Below, piece after piece: positions 24,594-33,589 of a DNA stretch of 64,000 bases. The stretch comes from JBBEAM01 sp040882845. Lineage in GTDB: Bacteria; Pseudomonadota; Alphaproteobacteria; Kiloniellales; DSM-21159. Where the stretch lies: assembly GCA_040882845.1 (NCBI GenBank), contig JBBEAM010000003.1, forward strand, positions 1 through 64,000, given 5' to 3'. The notes below the pieces were generated by a model. It was not told the DNA's origin and did no database searches. It saw only the letters and a program-made list of their open reading frames with translations. A program made the translations under genes and the position numbers. Numbering within the stretch: position 1 is the stretch's first letter; the number at the start of each line of letters is the position of its first letter.

Positions 24594-25072
24594 TCCCGGC
24601 GCTCTTTCAGCAGTTTCGCGAGGCGGCCGCGTTCCTCGGGCGTCAACTCGGGGACGCCGCTTTGGGCAGCGGGCCGCCGCCGGCGCAGCAGGAAGACCGC
24701 CAATCCCAGCCCCCCTAGTATCAGCACCGCGGCGGGCCCGAACCAGAGAAGGTAGGTTGCCGGCCTGACCGGCGGTTTGAGCAGCACGAAGTCGCCGTAG
24801 CGCGCGGTCAGGAAGTCGAAGACCTCGCGGTCGCTGTCGCCGGTCTGCAGCCGCTCGCGGATCAGGATCCGCAGGTCGCGGGCGATCCCGGCGTTGGAGC
24901 TGTCGATGGACTCGTTCTGGCAGACCACGCAGCGCACGTCTTTGGAGATGTCGCGTGCCCGCGCTTCCAGCTCCGGGTCGTCGAGCATCTCCTCGGGCTC
25001 CACCGCCAAAGCGGGCCCCCAGGCGGAAAGGCCCGCCAGCAACAGCAGGGCCAGCGCCGCCGCCAGCCTCAT
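24590..25072 (-). CDS. ccmH: Cytochrome c maturation protein CcmH (thioreductase)
   Basis: 160 residues. A signal peptide (MRLAAALALLLLAGLSAWG) is followed by the redox motif RCVVCQNESIDSSNAGIARDLR and one C-terminal membrane anchor (YLLWFGPAAVLILGGLGLAVFLL). CcmH keeps the apocytochrome CXXCH cysteines reduced for haem attachment. The start at 25072 overlaps the ccmG stop (ATGA); a longer frame extending to 25378 lies inside ccmG and is rejected. It also overlaps ccmI by four bases. It is the short CcmH form, with the TPR part supplied by CcmI. Confidence 0.92.
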   Translation of the reverse strand: MRLAAALALLLLAGLSAWGPALAVEPEEMLDDPELEARARDISKDVRCVVCQNESIDSSNAGIARDLRILIRERLQTGDSDREVFDFLTARYGDFVLLKPPVRPATYLLWFGPAAVLILGGLGLAVFLLRRRRPAAQSGVPELTPEERGRLAKLLKERRE

Positions 25073-25641
25073 CGCAACTGCTCCAGAACCGGCAGCAGCT
25101 CCTCCTCGATCAGCTGCCGCGTCAGCGGTCCGGCGTGGCGGTAGCGGATCGTGCCGTCGCCGTCGATCACGAAGGTTTCCGGCACCCCGGTGATGCCCCA
25201 CTCGATACCGGCCCGGCCGCTGTCGTCGTGGCCGATGGCGGCGTAGGGGTTGCCCAGCTCCTCGAGCCAGGCCACGGCATCCTCGGCCTTGTCCTTGTAG
25301 TCGATGCCGTAGAGCGTGACGCCCCGGCTCTCGACCAGCTCGCTCAGCAGCGGGTGCTCGGCGCGGCAGGGCACGCACCAGGAAGCGAAGACGTTGAGCA
25401 GCACCGGTCCGCCACCCTCCAGATCGCCGCGCGACAGACCCGGCGTCTGCAGCCCGGGCACCGCCGGCAGCTCGAAGTCCGGTGCCGGCTTGTCGAGCAG
25501 GGCCGAGGGCACGGCGCGCGGGTCGCGCTGCGGGTCGAGCCCGAAATAGAGATAGCCCAGGGTGCCGGCGAAGATCAGCAGCGGCACGATGAACAGCACC
25601 CGGATCAGGATCTTCATGGTGCGGGGCGTCGCTTCGCTCAT
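25069..25641 (-). CDS. ccmG: Thiol:disulfide interchange protein CcmG/DsbE
   Basis: 190 residues. An N-terminal membrane anchor (ILIRVLFIVPLLIFAGTLGYLYFGL) holds a periplasmic thioredoxin domain with active site FASWCVPCRAEHP and the cis-proline segment WGITGVPETFVIDGDG. It passes reductant to CcmH and apocytochrome c. It lies 10 bp after ccmF and overlaps ccmH by four bases. The length is typical of the family. Confidence 0.93.
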   Translation of the reverse strand: MSEATPRTMKILIRVLFIVPLLIFAGTLGYLYFGLDPQRDPRAVPSALLDKPAPDFELPAVPGLQTPGLSRGDLEGGGPVLLNVFASWCVPCRAEHPLLSELVESRGVTLYGIDYKDKAEDAVAWLEELGNPYAAIGHDDSGRAGIEWGITGVPETFVIDGDGTIRYRHAGPLTRQLIEEELLPVLEQLR

Positions 25642-25651
25642 CGGGTCTCCT

Positions 25652-27649
25652 TCATGCCTCGGCCGCGCCGGCCGGCAGGCTCTTGCGGCGGCGCGCCGGC
25701 ATGCCGACCCGCAGGCGCCGGTCGCTCAGCGAAACCAGGCCGCCGAGGATCATGATCAGGGCGCCGGCCCACATCCAGGGCACCAGAGGCTCGTGGTAGA
25801 GCCGCACGGTCCAGGCGCCGGCGCGGTCCTGTGGATCCTGGGGATCGCCGATCACGGCATAGAGGTCGGCCAGGCCGGTAGTGTGGATCGCGGCCTCCGT
25901 GGTCGGGGCGTTCTGCACCGGATAGAGCCGCTTCTCCGGGGTCAGGGTGGCGACGTAGTCGCCGTCGCGGGTGACCGTGAAGCTGGCCATGTCGCTGCGG
26001 TAGTTCGGCCCCTGCAGGCGTTCCACCCCCTCGAAGCGGTAGGCGTATCCGGCCAGGGTCAGGGTTTCCCCGGGGCGCATCAGCCGCACCTCCTCCTGCT
26101 TCCAGGCGCTGGAGGCGGTAATGCCGAAGATCGCGATGGCGAGTCCGGCATGGGCCAGGCTCATGCCGTAGTGGGCGCGCGGCAGCCGCCCGGCGCGGCG
26201 CAGGCTTTCGGTCAGCGGCGCGCGGAACAGGGAAATCCGCTCGGCCAGCTCGATCAGGGTCGCCAGCAGCAGCCAGGCGGCGAGCCCGAAGGCGAGGCAG
26301 GCCATCACCGGGCCGCCGTCGCTGAGGATCCAGGCGCCCAGGCCCACGGCGATGGCGGCGATAAGGGCGAGCTTGAGCCGCCCCAGCACACCCGCCAGAT
26401 CGGCGCGTTTCCAGTTGAGCAGGGGACCGGCCCCCATCGCCAGCACCAGCGGCAGGAACAGCGGCACGAAGGTGAGGTTGAAGTAGGGCGGGCCGACCGA
26501 GACCTTGCCGCCGCCCATGGCCTCGAGCAGCAGCGGATAGAGCGTGCCGACGAAGACCGTCGCCGCGGCGGTGCCGAGCAGCAGGTTGTTGAGCAGCAGC
26601 CCGGCCTCGCGGCTGATCGGCGCGAACAGGCCCTGGGCCTGCAGTTTCGGCGCGCGCACCGCGAACAGCAGCAGCGCCCCGCCGACCGCCAGGCCGAGCA
26701 GGATCAGGATGAAGACGCCGCGGGTCGGATCGCTGGCGAAGGCGTGGACCGAGCTGAGCAGGCCCGAGCGCACGATGAAGGTGCCGAGCAGGCTGAAGCC
26801 GAAGGCGAGGATGGCAAGCAGGATGGTCCAGGCCTTGAGCGCCTCGCGCTTCTCGACCACCACGGCGGAATGCAGCAGCGCCGTGCCGAGCAGCCAGGGC
26901 ATCAGCGAGACGTTCTCCACCGGGTCCCAGAACCACCAGCCGCCCCAGCCGAGCTCGTAGTAGGCCCACCAGGAGCCGAGCGCGATGCCGCCGGTCAGGA
27001 AGCACCAGGCGAGCAGGGTCCAGGGCCGCACCCAGCGGCCCCAGGCGGCGTCGACCCGGCCCTCGATCAGCGCCGCCACGGCGAAGGAGAAGGCCATGGA
27101 GAGGCCGACATAGCCGAGGTAGAGCAGCGGCGGGTGGAAGGCGAGGCCGGGGTCCTGCAGCAGCGGGTTGAGGTCGTTGCCGTCGAGCGGCGGCGGAGTC
27201 ACCCGCGCGAAGGGGTTGGAGGTGAACAGGCAGAAGGCGATGAAGCCGGTCGAGATCCAGGCCTGCACCCCCAGGACGCGGGCGCGCAGCCGTTCCGGCA
27301 GGTTGCCGCCGAAGAGCGCGACCGCCGCGCCGTAGAGGGTCAGGATCAGCACCCAGAGCAGCATCGAACCCTCGTGATTGCCCCAGACGCCGGAAATCTT
27401 GTAGAGCAGCGGCTTGGCCGAGTGGCTGTTCTCGACCACGTTCCAGACCGTGAAGTCGGAGACGATGTAGGCCTGCATCAGCGCCAGGAAGGCGATCAGG
27501 ACCAGCAGCAGCTGCAGCAGCGCCGCCGGTTCGGCGACGCGCATCCAGCCGCGCTTGCCCCGGGCGGCGCCCAGCATCGGCAGGCTGCCCTGGATCAGGG
27601 CCACCACCAGGGCGAGGATCAGGGCGAAGTGGCCGATCTCCGGGATCAC
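25652..27649 (-). CDS. ccmF: Cytochrome c haem lyase subunit CcmF
   Basis: 665 residues, polytopic with more than a dozen hydrophobic segments. The haem-handling WWD motif appears as GWGGWWFWDPVENVSLMPWL, and HNEGSMLLWV-type sequence (GVWGNHEGSMLLWVL) is near residue 110. It joins haem from CcmE to apocytochrome c. GTG at 27649 is chosen as start because VIPEIGHFALILALVVAL is the family N-terminus and the GTGA overlaps the ccmE stop; the reading frame remains open upstream to 28243 through ccmE and ccmD, which is coincidental. Confidence 0.92.
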   Translation of the reverse strand: MIPEIGHFALILALVVALIQGSLPMLGAARGKRGWMRVAEPAALLQLLLVLIAFLALMQAYIVSDFTVWNVVENSHSAKPLLYKISGVWGNHEGSMLLWVLILTLYGAAVALFGGNLPERLRARVLGVQAWISTGFIAFCLFTSNPFARVTPPPLDGNDLNPLLQDPGLAFHPPLLYLGYVGLSMAFSFAVAALIEGRVDAAWGRWVRPWTLLAWCFLTGGIALGSWWAYYELGWGGWWFWDPVENVSLMPWLLGTALLHSAVVVEKREALKAWTILLAILAFGFSLLGTFIVRSGLLSSVHAFASDPTRGVFILILLGLAVGGALLLFAVRAPKLQAQGLFAPISREAGLLLNNLLLGTAAATVFVGTLYPLLLEAMGGGKVSVGPPYFNLTFVPLFLPLVLAMGAGPLLNWKRADLAGVLGRLKLALIAAIAVGLGAWILSDGGPVMACLAFGLAAWLLLATLIELAERISLFRAPLTESLRRAGRLPRAHYGMSLAHAGLAIAIFGITASSAWKQEEVRLMRPGETLTLAGYAYRFEGVERLQGPNYRSDMASFTVTRDGDYVATLTPEKRLYPVQNAPTTEAAIHTTGLADLYAVIGDPQDPQDRAGAWTVRLYHEPLVPWMWAGALIMILGGLVSLSDRRLRVGMPARRRKSLPAGAAEA

Positions 27650-28101
27650 TGGCCTTGCTCCGGTTCTTGCCCGCGCTGCCACTCGCCGGACTTCTTCAGC
27701 GCCTCGGCGACCTCCGGCGGCATGTAGTTCTCGTCGTGCTTGGCCAGCACCTCCTCGGCGTGGAACACCCCCTCTGGCCCAAACCGTCCTTCGGCGACGA
27801 TGCCCTGGCCCTCGCGGAAAAGGTCGGGGAGGATACCGGCGAAGACCACCGGCAGTTCGTTCGCCGTGTCGCTGAGGGTGAAGCGCACGGCGCCGTCGGC
27901 GAGTTTCTCCACCGAACCCTCGAGCACCAGCCCGCCGACCCGCAGGTTGCGGCCTTCCGGCGGCGGCTCGGCCTGGATGTCGCTCGGCGAGTAGAAGAAC
28001 ACCAGGTTGTCCTCGAAGGCGGTCAGCACCAGCGCCGTGGCGCCGGCCAGGGCCAGCATGCCGAGCAGAATCAGGGTGAGGCGTTGGCGCTTGGGTTTCA
28101 T
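27646..28101 (-). CDS. ccmE: Cytochrome c maturation haem chaperone CcmE
   Basis: 151 residues. One N-terminal membrane segment (LTLILLGMLALAGATALVLTAF) precedes the periplasmic OB-fold domain. His122 in AKHDENYMPPE is the residue that binds haem covalently in this family. It overlaps both neighbours by four bases: ccmD upstream (ATGA) and ccmF downstream (GTGA). Confidence 0.93.
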   Translation of the reverse strand: MKPKRQRLTLILLGMLALAGATALVLTAFEDNLVFFYSPSDIQAEPPPEGRNLRVGGLVLEGSVEKLADGAVRFTLSDTANELPVVFAGILPDLFREGQGIVAEGRFGPEGVFHAEEVLAKHDENYMPPEVAEALKKSGEWQRGQEPEQGQ

Positions 28102-28265
28102 GGCGCCTGGCGTTCCCGCCCGGCCTGCAGGGCGGCGAGCTCGCGCTGCCGGGCGCGCAGCCGCAGTATCGAAACCGCCGCGAAGCCGCCGAGCAGCAGA
28201 ATCGCCAGGCCGAAGCAGGGCCAGACGAAGGCCGCGTAGCCACCCATGTCGAGGAAGTCCAGCAT
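28098..28265 (-). CDS. ccmD: Haem exporter protein CcmD (short)
   Basis: 55 residues, too short for many ORF callers. Translation starts MLDFLDMGGYAAFVWPCFGL, contains one membrane helix (to about residue 32) and ends in a basic, helical tail (LRARQRELAALQAGRERQAP). This is the standard CcmD layout. CcmD releases holo-CcmE from the CcmABC complex. It lies 7 bp after ccmC and its stop overlaps the ccmE start. ATG at 28247 (the second Met) is an alternative start. Confidence 0.9.
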   Translation of the reverse strand: MLDFLDMGGYAAFVWPCFGLAILLLGGFAAVSILRLRARQRELAALQAGRERQAP

Positions 28266-28272
28266 TACGCTC

Positions 28273-28995
28273 CTAGTCTCTCGCCGTCGCGGCCTGTTTC
28301 AACGCCCGGATCCGCGCCGCCAGAATCTCGCTCTTCACCCGCAGCATCAGCAGCGTCAGGAAGTAGAGCGTGAAACCGGCGGCCATGATCAGCAGCGGCC
28401 AGAGCATCGAGCTATGAATCGCCGGCACGCCGAGCCGCGTTACGCTGGCCGGCTGGTGCAGCGTGTTCCACCAGTCGACCGAGAACTTGATGATAGGCAG
28501 GTTGACGGCGCCGACCAAGGCCAGCAGGGCTGCGGCTTTTTGTCCCCTCTCCGGGTTTTCGAAGGCGTTCTGCAGGGCGATCAGGCCGAGATAGAGGAAC
28601 AGCAGGATCAGCACCGAGGTCAGGCGCGCGTCCCAGACCCACCAGGTGCCCCACATCGGCTTGCCCCAGAGCGAGCCGGTGGCCAGGGCCAGGGCGGTGA
28701 AGCCGGCGCCGAGCGGGGCCGAGACCCGGGCGACGATAGCGGCCAGGGGATGCCGCCAGATCAGCAGCGATGCCGCGGCCAGGGCGATCGTCGCGTAGAC
28801 GAAGAGCGCCATCCAGGCCGCGGGCACGTGGACGTACATGATCCGCACCGTCTCGCCCTGCTGGTAGTCCGGCGGCGAGACGAAGAGCGCCAAATAGAAA
28901 CCGATTCCCAGGCAGAGCGCCGTCAGCACGCCGCAGGCGGGCAGCAGCCGGTCGGTCATCCGCAGGAAGCGGCCGGGGTTGGCGAAGCGGTGCAT
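28273..28995 (-). CDS. ccmC: Haem exporter / haem-handling protein CcmC
   Basis: 240 residues with six membrane segments. The tryptophan-rich WWD motif is GSLWGKPMWGTWWVWDARLTS, flanked by the conserved histidine in MYVHVPAAWMA. CcmC transfers haem to CcmE. It lies between ccmB (38 bp away) and ccmD. Length and motif match the family fully. Confidence 0.94.
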   Translation of the reverse strand: MHRFANPGRFLRMTDRLLPACGVLTALCLGIGFYLALFVSPPDYQQGETVRIMYVHVPAAWMALFVYATIALAAASLLIWRHPLAAIVARVSAPLGAGFTALALATGSLWGKPMWGTWWVWDARLTSVLILLFLYLGLIALQNAFENPERGQKAAALLALVGAVNLPIIKFSVDWWNTLHQPASVTRLGVPAIHSSMLWPLLIMAAGFTLYFLTLLMLRVKSEILAARIRALKQAATARD

Positions 28996-29033
28996 CGGGT
29001 CTCAGGGCTCCTCGGGTTCTCTGGCCAAGCTAG

Positions 29034-29699
29034 TTATTCCAGCGCCTGCCGCAAGGCGGCCGCCCCGGCGACGGTGGCGAGCGGCAGCGAAGCCAGGGCG
29101 AAGGCCGCGAGCAACAAAAGCTGCGGGCGCGGCGACAGGCCGAGCAGGCTGGCGTCGATCGCCGCGACGCCGAAGATCAACACCGGGATGTAAAGCGGCA
29201 GCACCAGCAGAGGCAAGAGAATGCCGCCGCGCCGCGCGCCGAGCGTCAGAGCCGCGCCGACCGCGCCGACCGCGCTGAGCGCCGGGGTGCCGAGCAGCAG
29301 CGCCGCCAGCAGCACCGGATAGGCGGCCGCCGGCAGGTCGTAGAGCAGGGCGATCAGGGGCCCGCAGACGACCAGCGGCAGGCCGCTGCTCAGCCAGTGC
29401 GCCAGAATCTTGGCCAGCACCACGGCTTCCAGCGGCAGCGGCGCGAGATACAGCAGGTCCAGCGAGCCGTCCTCGCGGTCGGCCAGGAAGATGCGGTCGA
29501 GGGACAGCAGCACCGCGAACAGCGCGGCGACCCAGAGAATGCCGGGCGCAATGCGGGTCAGCAGGCGCGGCTCCGGGCCGAGCGCCAGGGGAAACAGCGC
29601 CGCCACCAGCAGGAAAAAGGCGACGGCGAGCAGCGCCTCGCCACGGGCGCGGTAGGCGAGCTGCAGGTCGCGTCCGGCGATGCGCAGGAAGCCGCTCAC
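29034..29699 (-). CDS. ccmB: Haem exporter protein CcmB
   Basis: 221 residues with six hydrophobic segments. FLRIAGRDLQLAYRARGEALLAVAFFLLVAALFPLALGPE opens as CcmB proteins do, and DREDGSLDLLYLAPLP is a family landmark. It is the membrane subunit of the CcmAB ABC complex, which drives release of haem-loaded CcmE. Overlaps ccmA by four bases. Confidence 0.93.
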   Translation of the reverse strand: MSGFLRIAGRDLQLAYRARGEALLAVAFFLLVAALFPLALGPEPRLLTRIAPGILWVAALFAVLLSLDRIFLADREDGSLDLLYLAPLPLEAVVLAKILAHWLSSGLPLVVCGPLIALLYDLPAAAYPVLLAALLLGTPALSAVGAVGAALTLGARRGGILLPLLVLPLYIPVLIFGVAAIDASLLGLSPRPQLLLLAAFALASLPLATVAGAAALRQALE

Positions 29700-30337
29700 C
29701 AGGCATGCTCCCGGTCTGGATGGCGTGGCGGGAAGGCGTTGAGGTCGAGGCGCCCCGCCTGTGCCGGTCCAAGCTCCTGGTGGGTCGCGATCACCGCCCG
29801 GCCGCCGCCGGCCAGGTGATCGGCCAGGGCGTTCTCAAGCTTCTCCCGCGAAGCCGCGTCGAGCCCGACGCTGGGTTCGTCGAGCAGCCAGAGCTCGCGC
29901 GGCGCGGCGATCAGCCGGGCCAGGGCGAGCCGCCGCCGCTGCCCGGCCGAAAGCCGCCGCGCGGGTTCCCCGGCGAGCCGCGCGAGGCCGAAGTGCAGCA
30001 GCGCCTCCTCGCCATGACGGCCTTGCTGCAGCCCGGCCCAGAAGGCGAGGTTCTCGGCCACGCTGAGCGCCGGTTTGACGGCGTCGAGGTGACCCAGGTA
30101 GTGCAGCCGCCCGGCGTGATGCAGGGGATCCTGGTCCAGGGCCGCGCCGTCCCAGGTCAGGCTGCCGGCGCTGCAGGGCAGCAGCCCGGCAAGGATGCGC
30201 AGCAGGCTCGACTTGCCGCTGCCGTTGGCGCCGCCGAGCAGCAGGCACTGGCCGGCGGACAGGCTGAAGCCGAGCCCGGAGAAGACCGGGCGGCCGCCGC
30301 GCTGGCAGGCGAGATCGTTGGCGACGATGGCGCTCAT
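29696..30337 (-). CDS. ccmA: Haem exporter ATP-binding protein CcmA
   Basis: 213 residues. Walker A GGANGSGKSSLL, signature RRLSAGQRRRLALARL, Walker B LWLLDEPSVGLDAAS and switch VIATHQEL. The short length (about 210 residues) and SVGLD are typical of CcmA. ATG 30337 is chosen: MSAIVANDLAC begins the ATPase domain, and upstream residues to 30478 are low-complexity and run over a hairpin. First gene of ccmABCDEFGHI. Confidence 0.92.
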   Translation of the reverse strand: MSAIVANDLACQRGGRPVFSGLGFSLSAGQCLLLGGANGSGKSSLLRILAGLLPCSAGSLTWDGAALDQDPLHHAGRLHYLGHLDAVKPALSVAENLAFWAGLQQGRHGEEALLHFGLARLAGEPARRLSAGQRRRLALARLIAAPRELWLLDEPSVGLDAASREKLENALADHLAGGGRAVIATHQELGPAQAGRLDLNAFPPRHPDREHAW

Positions 30338-30416
30338 GGCGCGCGGGATATAGCAGAGTCTGGGCAGCCTGGAAACGCGCCGGGCAGGCCGGCGCGCGCG
30401 GCGATCGCCTGGGGAA

Positions 30417-30461
30417 GATAAGCGGCGGCCGCCGAGGGTCGGAGTCGGCGGCCGCCTTATC
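30417..30461 (-). terminator. Strong GC hairpin between two leftward operons
   Basis: GATAAG plus a GGCGGCCGCCGA core on the left is complementary to TCGGCGGCCGCC plus TTATC on the right, with a short loop and a one- or two-base bulge. It lies between the methyltransferase gene (ends 30603) and ccmA (starts 30337), both leftward, so it probably separates the two transcription units. No long T run follows on the minus strand. Confidence 0.5.
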
Positions 30462-30602
30462 CAGCCTTTGGGGGGCAAAAGCGGAGACGGGCTGGTCGCC
30501 TCCTACAGAGAGGGGAAGTCTCCGTGAGTCTTGAGGTATAGTCTGAATGTGGTCCCGCTAGGGCGAAACAAGGCAAGAATGTGATTTCGCCAAGTCGTTA
30601 TT

Positions 30603-31382
30603 TTACTTAGATTTTTCGGCGACCAGCACGAGTTCCGGCGAGCCGGCCTCGAAGGGGCTGCCGGCGACGTTGGCGAAGAACTCGAGCACCTTGAAGCCCG
30701 CCGTCTCCAGCATCCGGTGCTGTTCGGCGACGGTGAAGATCCAATGCGAGACATTGCGTTCCTCGACCGCGCCGTCGCGCACGAAGGTGAAACAGGTGTC
30801 GAGGCGGCTTTCCTCGGGCACGTAGTCGTTCTGGGCCAGCAGGATGATGTCGCCGACTTCGGCCCAGACCCGCTCCTCCAGGTTGGGCAGCAGGGATTCC
30901 GCCGACATGGCGTTGTCCAGTACGAAACGCCCGCCGGGCTTGAGCGCCGCCGCGACGGCTTTCAGGTAGTCGAGCATGCCGGCGTGGTCGCGGTAGCCGA
31001 AGGAGTTGCCGAGGCAGTAGGCCCCGGCGAAGCGCTCCGGCCAGGGCAGGTCGGCCATGTCGCGCAGCTGCCAGTCGATGGCGACGCCGTCGCGCGCCGC
31101 CAGCTCGCGCCCCTCGGCAAGAAACTCCTCGGAGAGATCGGCGGCGGTCACGCCGTAGCCCAGCGCCGCCAGACGGCGGGCGTGGCGGCCGTTGCCGCAG
31201 GGCGTATCCAGCAGCTCGGTGCCGCCGCCGGCGTCGGGATTTCCAAAGATTTCGGCCAGGAAGGCAGCCTCGGCCTCGCTCTGATCCTCGCTGGTCGCCT
31301 GGCGCCAGAGATCGAGGGAGAGGCCGGTGAAGAAGCCCTCGTAGCCGTTGCGGCCGCTGCCGCCGTCGCGCTGTTCGCTCAT
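30603..31382 (-). CDS. Class I SAM-dependent methyltransferase
   Basis: 259 residues. Motif I LLDTPCGNGRHARRLAALGYGVTAADLSEEFL spans about 58-90, motif III IDWQLRDMADLPW follows and KPGGRFVLDNAMSAE is near the middle; the DTPCGNGRHA form belongs to the Methyltransf_25 type. It follows the phenylacetate-CoA-ligase-like gene by 4 bp, so it is the last gene of the liv-type operon. ATG 31382 is chosen; an upstream extension to 31448 lies inside the preceding gene. Substrate unknown. Confidence 0.8.
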   Translation of the reverse strand: MSEQRDGGSGRNGYEGFFTGLSLDLWRQATSEDQSEAEAAFLAEIFGNPDAGGGTELLDTPCGNGRHARRLAALGYGVTAADLSEEFLAEGRELAARDGVAIDWQLRDMADLPWPERFAGAYCLGNSFGYRDHAGMLDYLKAVAAALKPGGRFVLDNAMSAESLLPNLEERVWAEVGDIILLAQNDYVPEESRLDTCFTFVRDGAVEERNVSHWIFTVAEQHRMLETAGFKVLEFFANVAGSPFEAGSPELVLVAEKSK

Positions 31383-31386
31383 GGGC

Positions 31387-32622
31387 TCAGTCGTAGCTGC
31401 GCGCGTCCTCGATGACCAGCCCGTCGTTGGCGAGTTCGCCCGGCGCAACCAGCTTGACCTCGCCCTTCAGCTTGGTCACCGAGGCCAGCGACTGGGCGAT
31501 GGATTCGACCAGGGCGTCGCTGCAGTCCCCGGACTCGCAGTGCAGCGTCATCGCGTCGCTCTCGCCCTGGCGCGTCACCACCAGCCGCGCCTTGGCGATC
31601 TCCGGATGGCGCTTGACGATCTCGGCGACCTGCGCGGGGTGGACGAACATCCCTTTGATCTTGGTGGTCTGGTCGGCGCGGCCCATCCAGCCCTTGATCC
31701 GCATGTTGGTGCGCCCGCAGGGGCTCTGGCCCGGCAGCACCGCGGAAAGATCGCCGGTAGCGAGGCGCAGCATCGGATAGGCGGCATTGAAGGTGGTGAC
31801 CACGACCTCGCCGACCTCGCCGTCGGCGACCGGGTCGCCGGTGCCGGGGCGGACGATCTCGACCAGCACGTCCTCGTCCACCACCATGCCTTCCAGGGCC
31901 GGGGTCTCGTAGGCGATCAGCCCGAGCTCGGCGATGGCGTAGCACTGCTGCACCGCGACGCCGCGCGCCGCGTACTCCTGGCGCAGGCTGGGAAACAGCG
32001 CGCCGCCGGACACCAGCCCCTTGACGATCGAGCTGCAGTCGAGGCCGAGTTCCTCGCCCTTGTCGAGGATGACCTTGAGAAAGTCGGGCGTGCCGCCGTA
32101 GCCCTGGGGGCGCAGCTGCGCCACGGCCTGGGCCTGCTGTTCGCTCTGGCCGGTGCCGGCGGCGATCACCGCGCAGCCCAGCGCCCGGGCGCCCCAGTCC
32201 ATGATCCAGCCGCCCGGCGTCAGGTGATAGGCGAAGGAATTGTGCAGCAGCTCGCCGGCGCGAAAGCCGGCGGCGTAGAGGGCGCGCGCCATGCGGCGGT
32301 AATCGCTTTCGCGCGCCTCCAGTTCGTAGATCGGGCCCGGCGAGGTGAAGATCCGCCCGGCCTCGCCCGGGGCGATGGCGTTCAGGCCGCCGAAGGGCGG
32401 CGTCGCGCGCTGCTCCTCGACCAGGGTCGACTTGCGCAGAACCGGCAGCCCGGCCAGGGCCGCGCGGCTGGTAAAGCTATGGGGATCGACATCCTTGAGC
32501 AGGCTTGCATAGGCCGGAGCCTGGGCCTTGGCGTGGGCGATCTGCCGCGGCAGGCGGTCGGCCAGAGACGCTTCCCGCGCCTCGGGGTCGCGGGTTTCCA
32601 GCTCGTCGTAATGCTCGTTCAT
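31387..32622 (-). CDS. Phenylacetate-CoA ligase-like adenylating enzyme (PaaK family)
   Basis: 411 residues of the ANL superfamily. An adenylate-forming N-domain (FTSPGPIYELEARESDYRRMARALYAAGFRAGELLHNSF) and a small C-domain (TNMRIKGWMGRADQTTKIKGMFVHPAQVAEI) match PaaK-type aryl-CoA ligases. It would activate an aromatic or other carboxylate to its CoA ester. ATG 32622 has GGAGAG 6 nt upstream; the earlier in-frame start at 32649 does not. It lies between livF-like and a methyltransferase gene and may process what the transporter imports. Substrate not proven. Confidence 0.85.
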   Translation of the reverse strand: MNEHYDELETRDPEAREASLADRLPRQIAHAKAQAPAYASLLKDVDPHSFTSRAALAGLPVLRKSTLVEEQRATPPFGGLNAIAPGEAGRIFTSPGPIYELEARESDYRRMARALYAAGFRAGELLHNSFAYHLTPGGWIMDWGARALGCAVIAAGTGQSEQQAQAVAQLRPQGYGGTPDFLKVILDKGEELGLDCSSIVKGLVSGGALFPSLRQEYAARGVAVQQCYAIAELGLIAYETPALEGMVVDEDVLVEIVRPGTGDPVADGEVGEVVVTTFNAAYPMLRLATGDLSAVLPGQSPCGRTNMRIKGWMGRADQTTKIKGMFVHPAQVAEIVKRHPEIAKARLVVTRQGESDAMTLHCESGDCSDALVESIAQSLASVTKLKGEVKLVAPGELANDGLVIEDARSYD

Positions 32623-32674
32623 GGGACTCTCCGCGGGGTATCTTGCCATCCCCGGTTTAGGACCGCGGCGCGGG

Positions 32675-33517
32675 TCAGGCCAGCCAGCGCTTGCGCCGCT
32701 TGTAGTGCTTGACGTCGCGGTAGCTCTTGCGTCCGGTGCCGGAGATGCCGAGGTAGAACTCCTTGACGTCCTCGTTCTTGAGCAGCGAGTCGGCCTCGCC
32801 GTCCATCACCACGCGGCCGTTCTCCAGGATATAGCCGTACCTGGCATAGCGCAGGGCGACGTTGGTGTTCTGCTCGGCCAGCAGGATGGTGACGCCTTCG
32901 TTCTCGTTGATCCGCTTGACGATCTCGAAGATCTGCTCGACCAGCTGGGGGGCGAGGCCCATCGAGGGCTCGTCGAGCAGGATCATCTTCGGCCGGCTCA
33001 TCAGCGCGCGGCCGATCGCCGTCATCTGCTGCTCGCCGCCCGAGGTATAGCCGGCCTGGCTGCTGCGGCGTTCCTTGAGGCGCGGGAAGTAGCTGTACAC
33101 CAGCTCCAGGTCCGCTTCGATCGCCGCGCGGGCGTTGCCGCGGGTATAGGCGCCGGTCAGCAGGTTTTCCTCGACCGTGAGATGTTCGAAACAGTGGCGC
33201 CCCTCCATCACCTGGATCACACCCTTCTTGACCAGATCGCTGGGAGTCAGGCTGTCGACCCGCTCGCCGCGCAGCTCGATGCTGCCCTTGGTGACCTCGC
33301 CGCGCTCGGCGCGCAGCAGGTTGGAAATCGCTTTCAGGGTGGTGGTCTTACCGGCGCCGTTGGCGCCCAGCAGGGCGACGATGCCGCCCTCGGGCACGGA
33401 CAGCGAAACCCCCTTCAGGACCAGGATGACGTGGTCGTAAATGACCTCGATGGAGTTGACCGCGAGCAGCGCCGGGGCGCTGTCGTCCGCCGGCGTGGCG
33501 GCTGCCGCTTCTGCCAT
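32675..33517 (-). CDS. Branched-chain amino-acid-type ABC transporter ATPase, LivF-like
   Basis: 280 residues. Walker A LLGANGAGKTTTLKAIS, signature YTSGGEQQMTAIGRAL, Walker B MILLDEPSMGLAPQLVEQIF and LLAEQNTNVALRYA are LivF hallmarks. The C-terminus is about 40 residues longer than a minimal LivF and ends in a basic tail (YRDVKHYKRRKRWLA), a feature of the LivF copies found beside acyl-CoA ligase genes. GAGGAA precedes the ATG. Confidence 0.9.
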   Translation of the reverse strand: MAEAAAATPADDSAPALLAVNSIEVIYDHVILVLKGVSLSVPEGGIVALLGANGAGKTTTLKAISNLLRAERGEVTKGSIELRGERVDSLTPSDLVKKGVIQVMEGRHCFEHLTVEENLLTGAYTRGNARAAIEADLELVYSYFPRLKERRSSQAGYTSGGEQQMTAIGRALMSRPKMILLDEPSMGLAPQLVEQIFEIVKRINENEGVTILLAEQNTNVALRYARYGYILENGRVVMDGEADSLLKNEDVKEFYLGISGTGRKSYRDVKHYKRRKRWLA

Positions 33518-33589
33518 GCGTCTCGTTCCTCGAAAGATGACCCCGCCCCGGGATGTCGTCCGGGGCGGGGATAAGACGACAGGTCTGCC

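Noticed and set aside
25562..27727. A 721-codon plus-strand frame opposite ccmF, and a 455-codon minus-strand frame at 25638-27005
   Set aside because: Both overlap ccmF, which has clear motifs; the alternative translations are Gln/Arg/Gly/Ala-rich and lack any family signature.
25652..28243. CcmF reading frame extended upstream to 28243
   Set aside because: The extra residues cover ccmE and ccmD; the GTG at 27649 gives the family N-terminus and a GTGA overlap.
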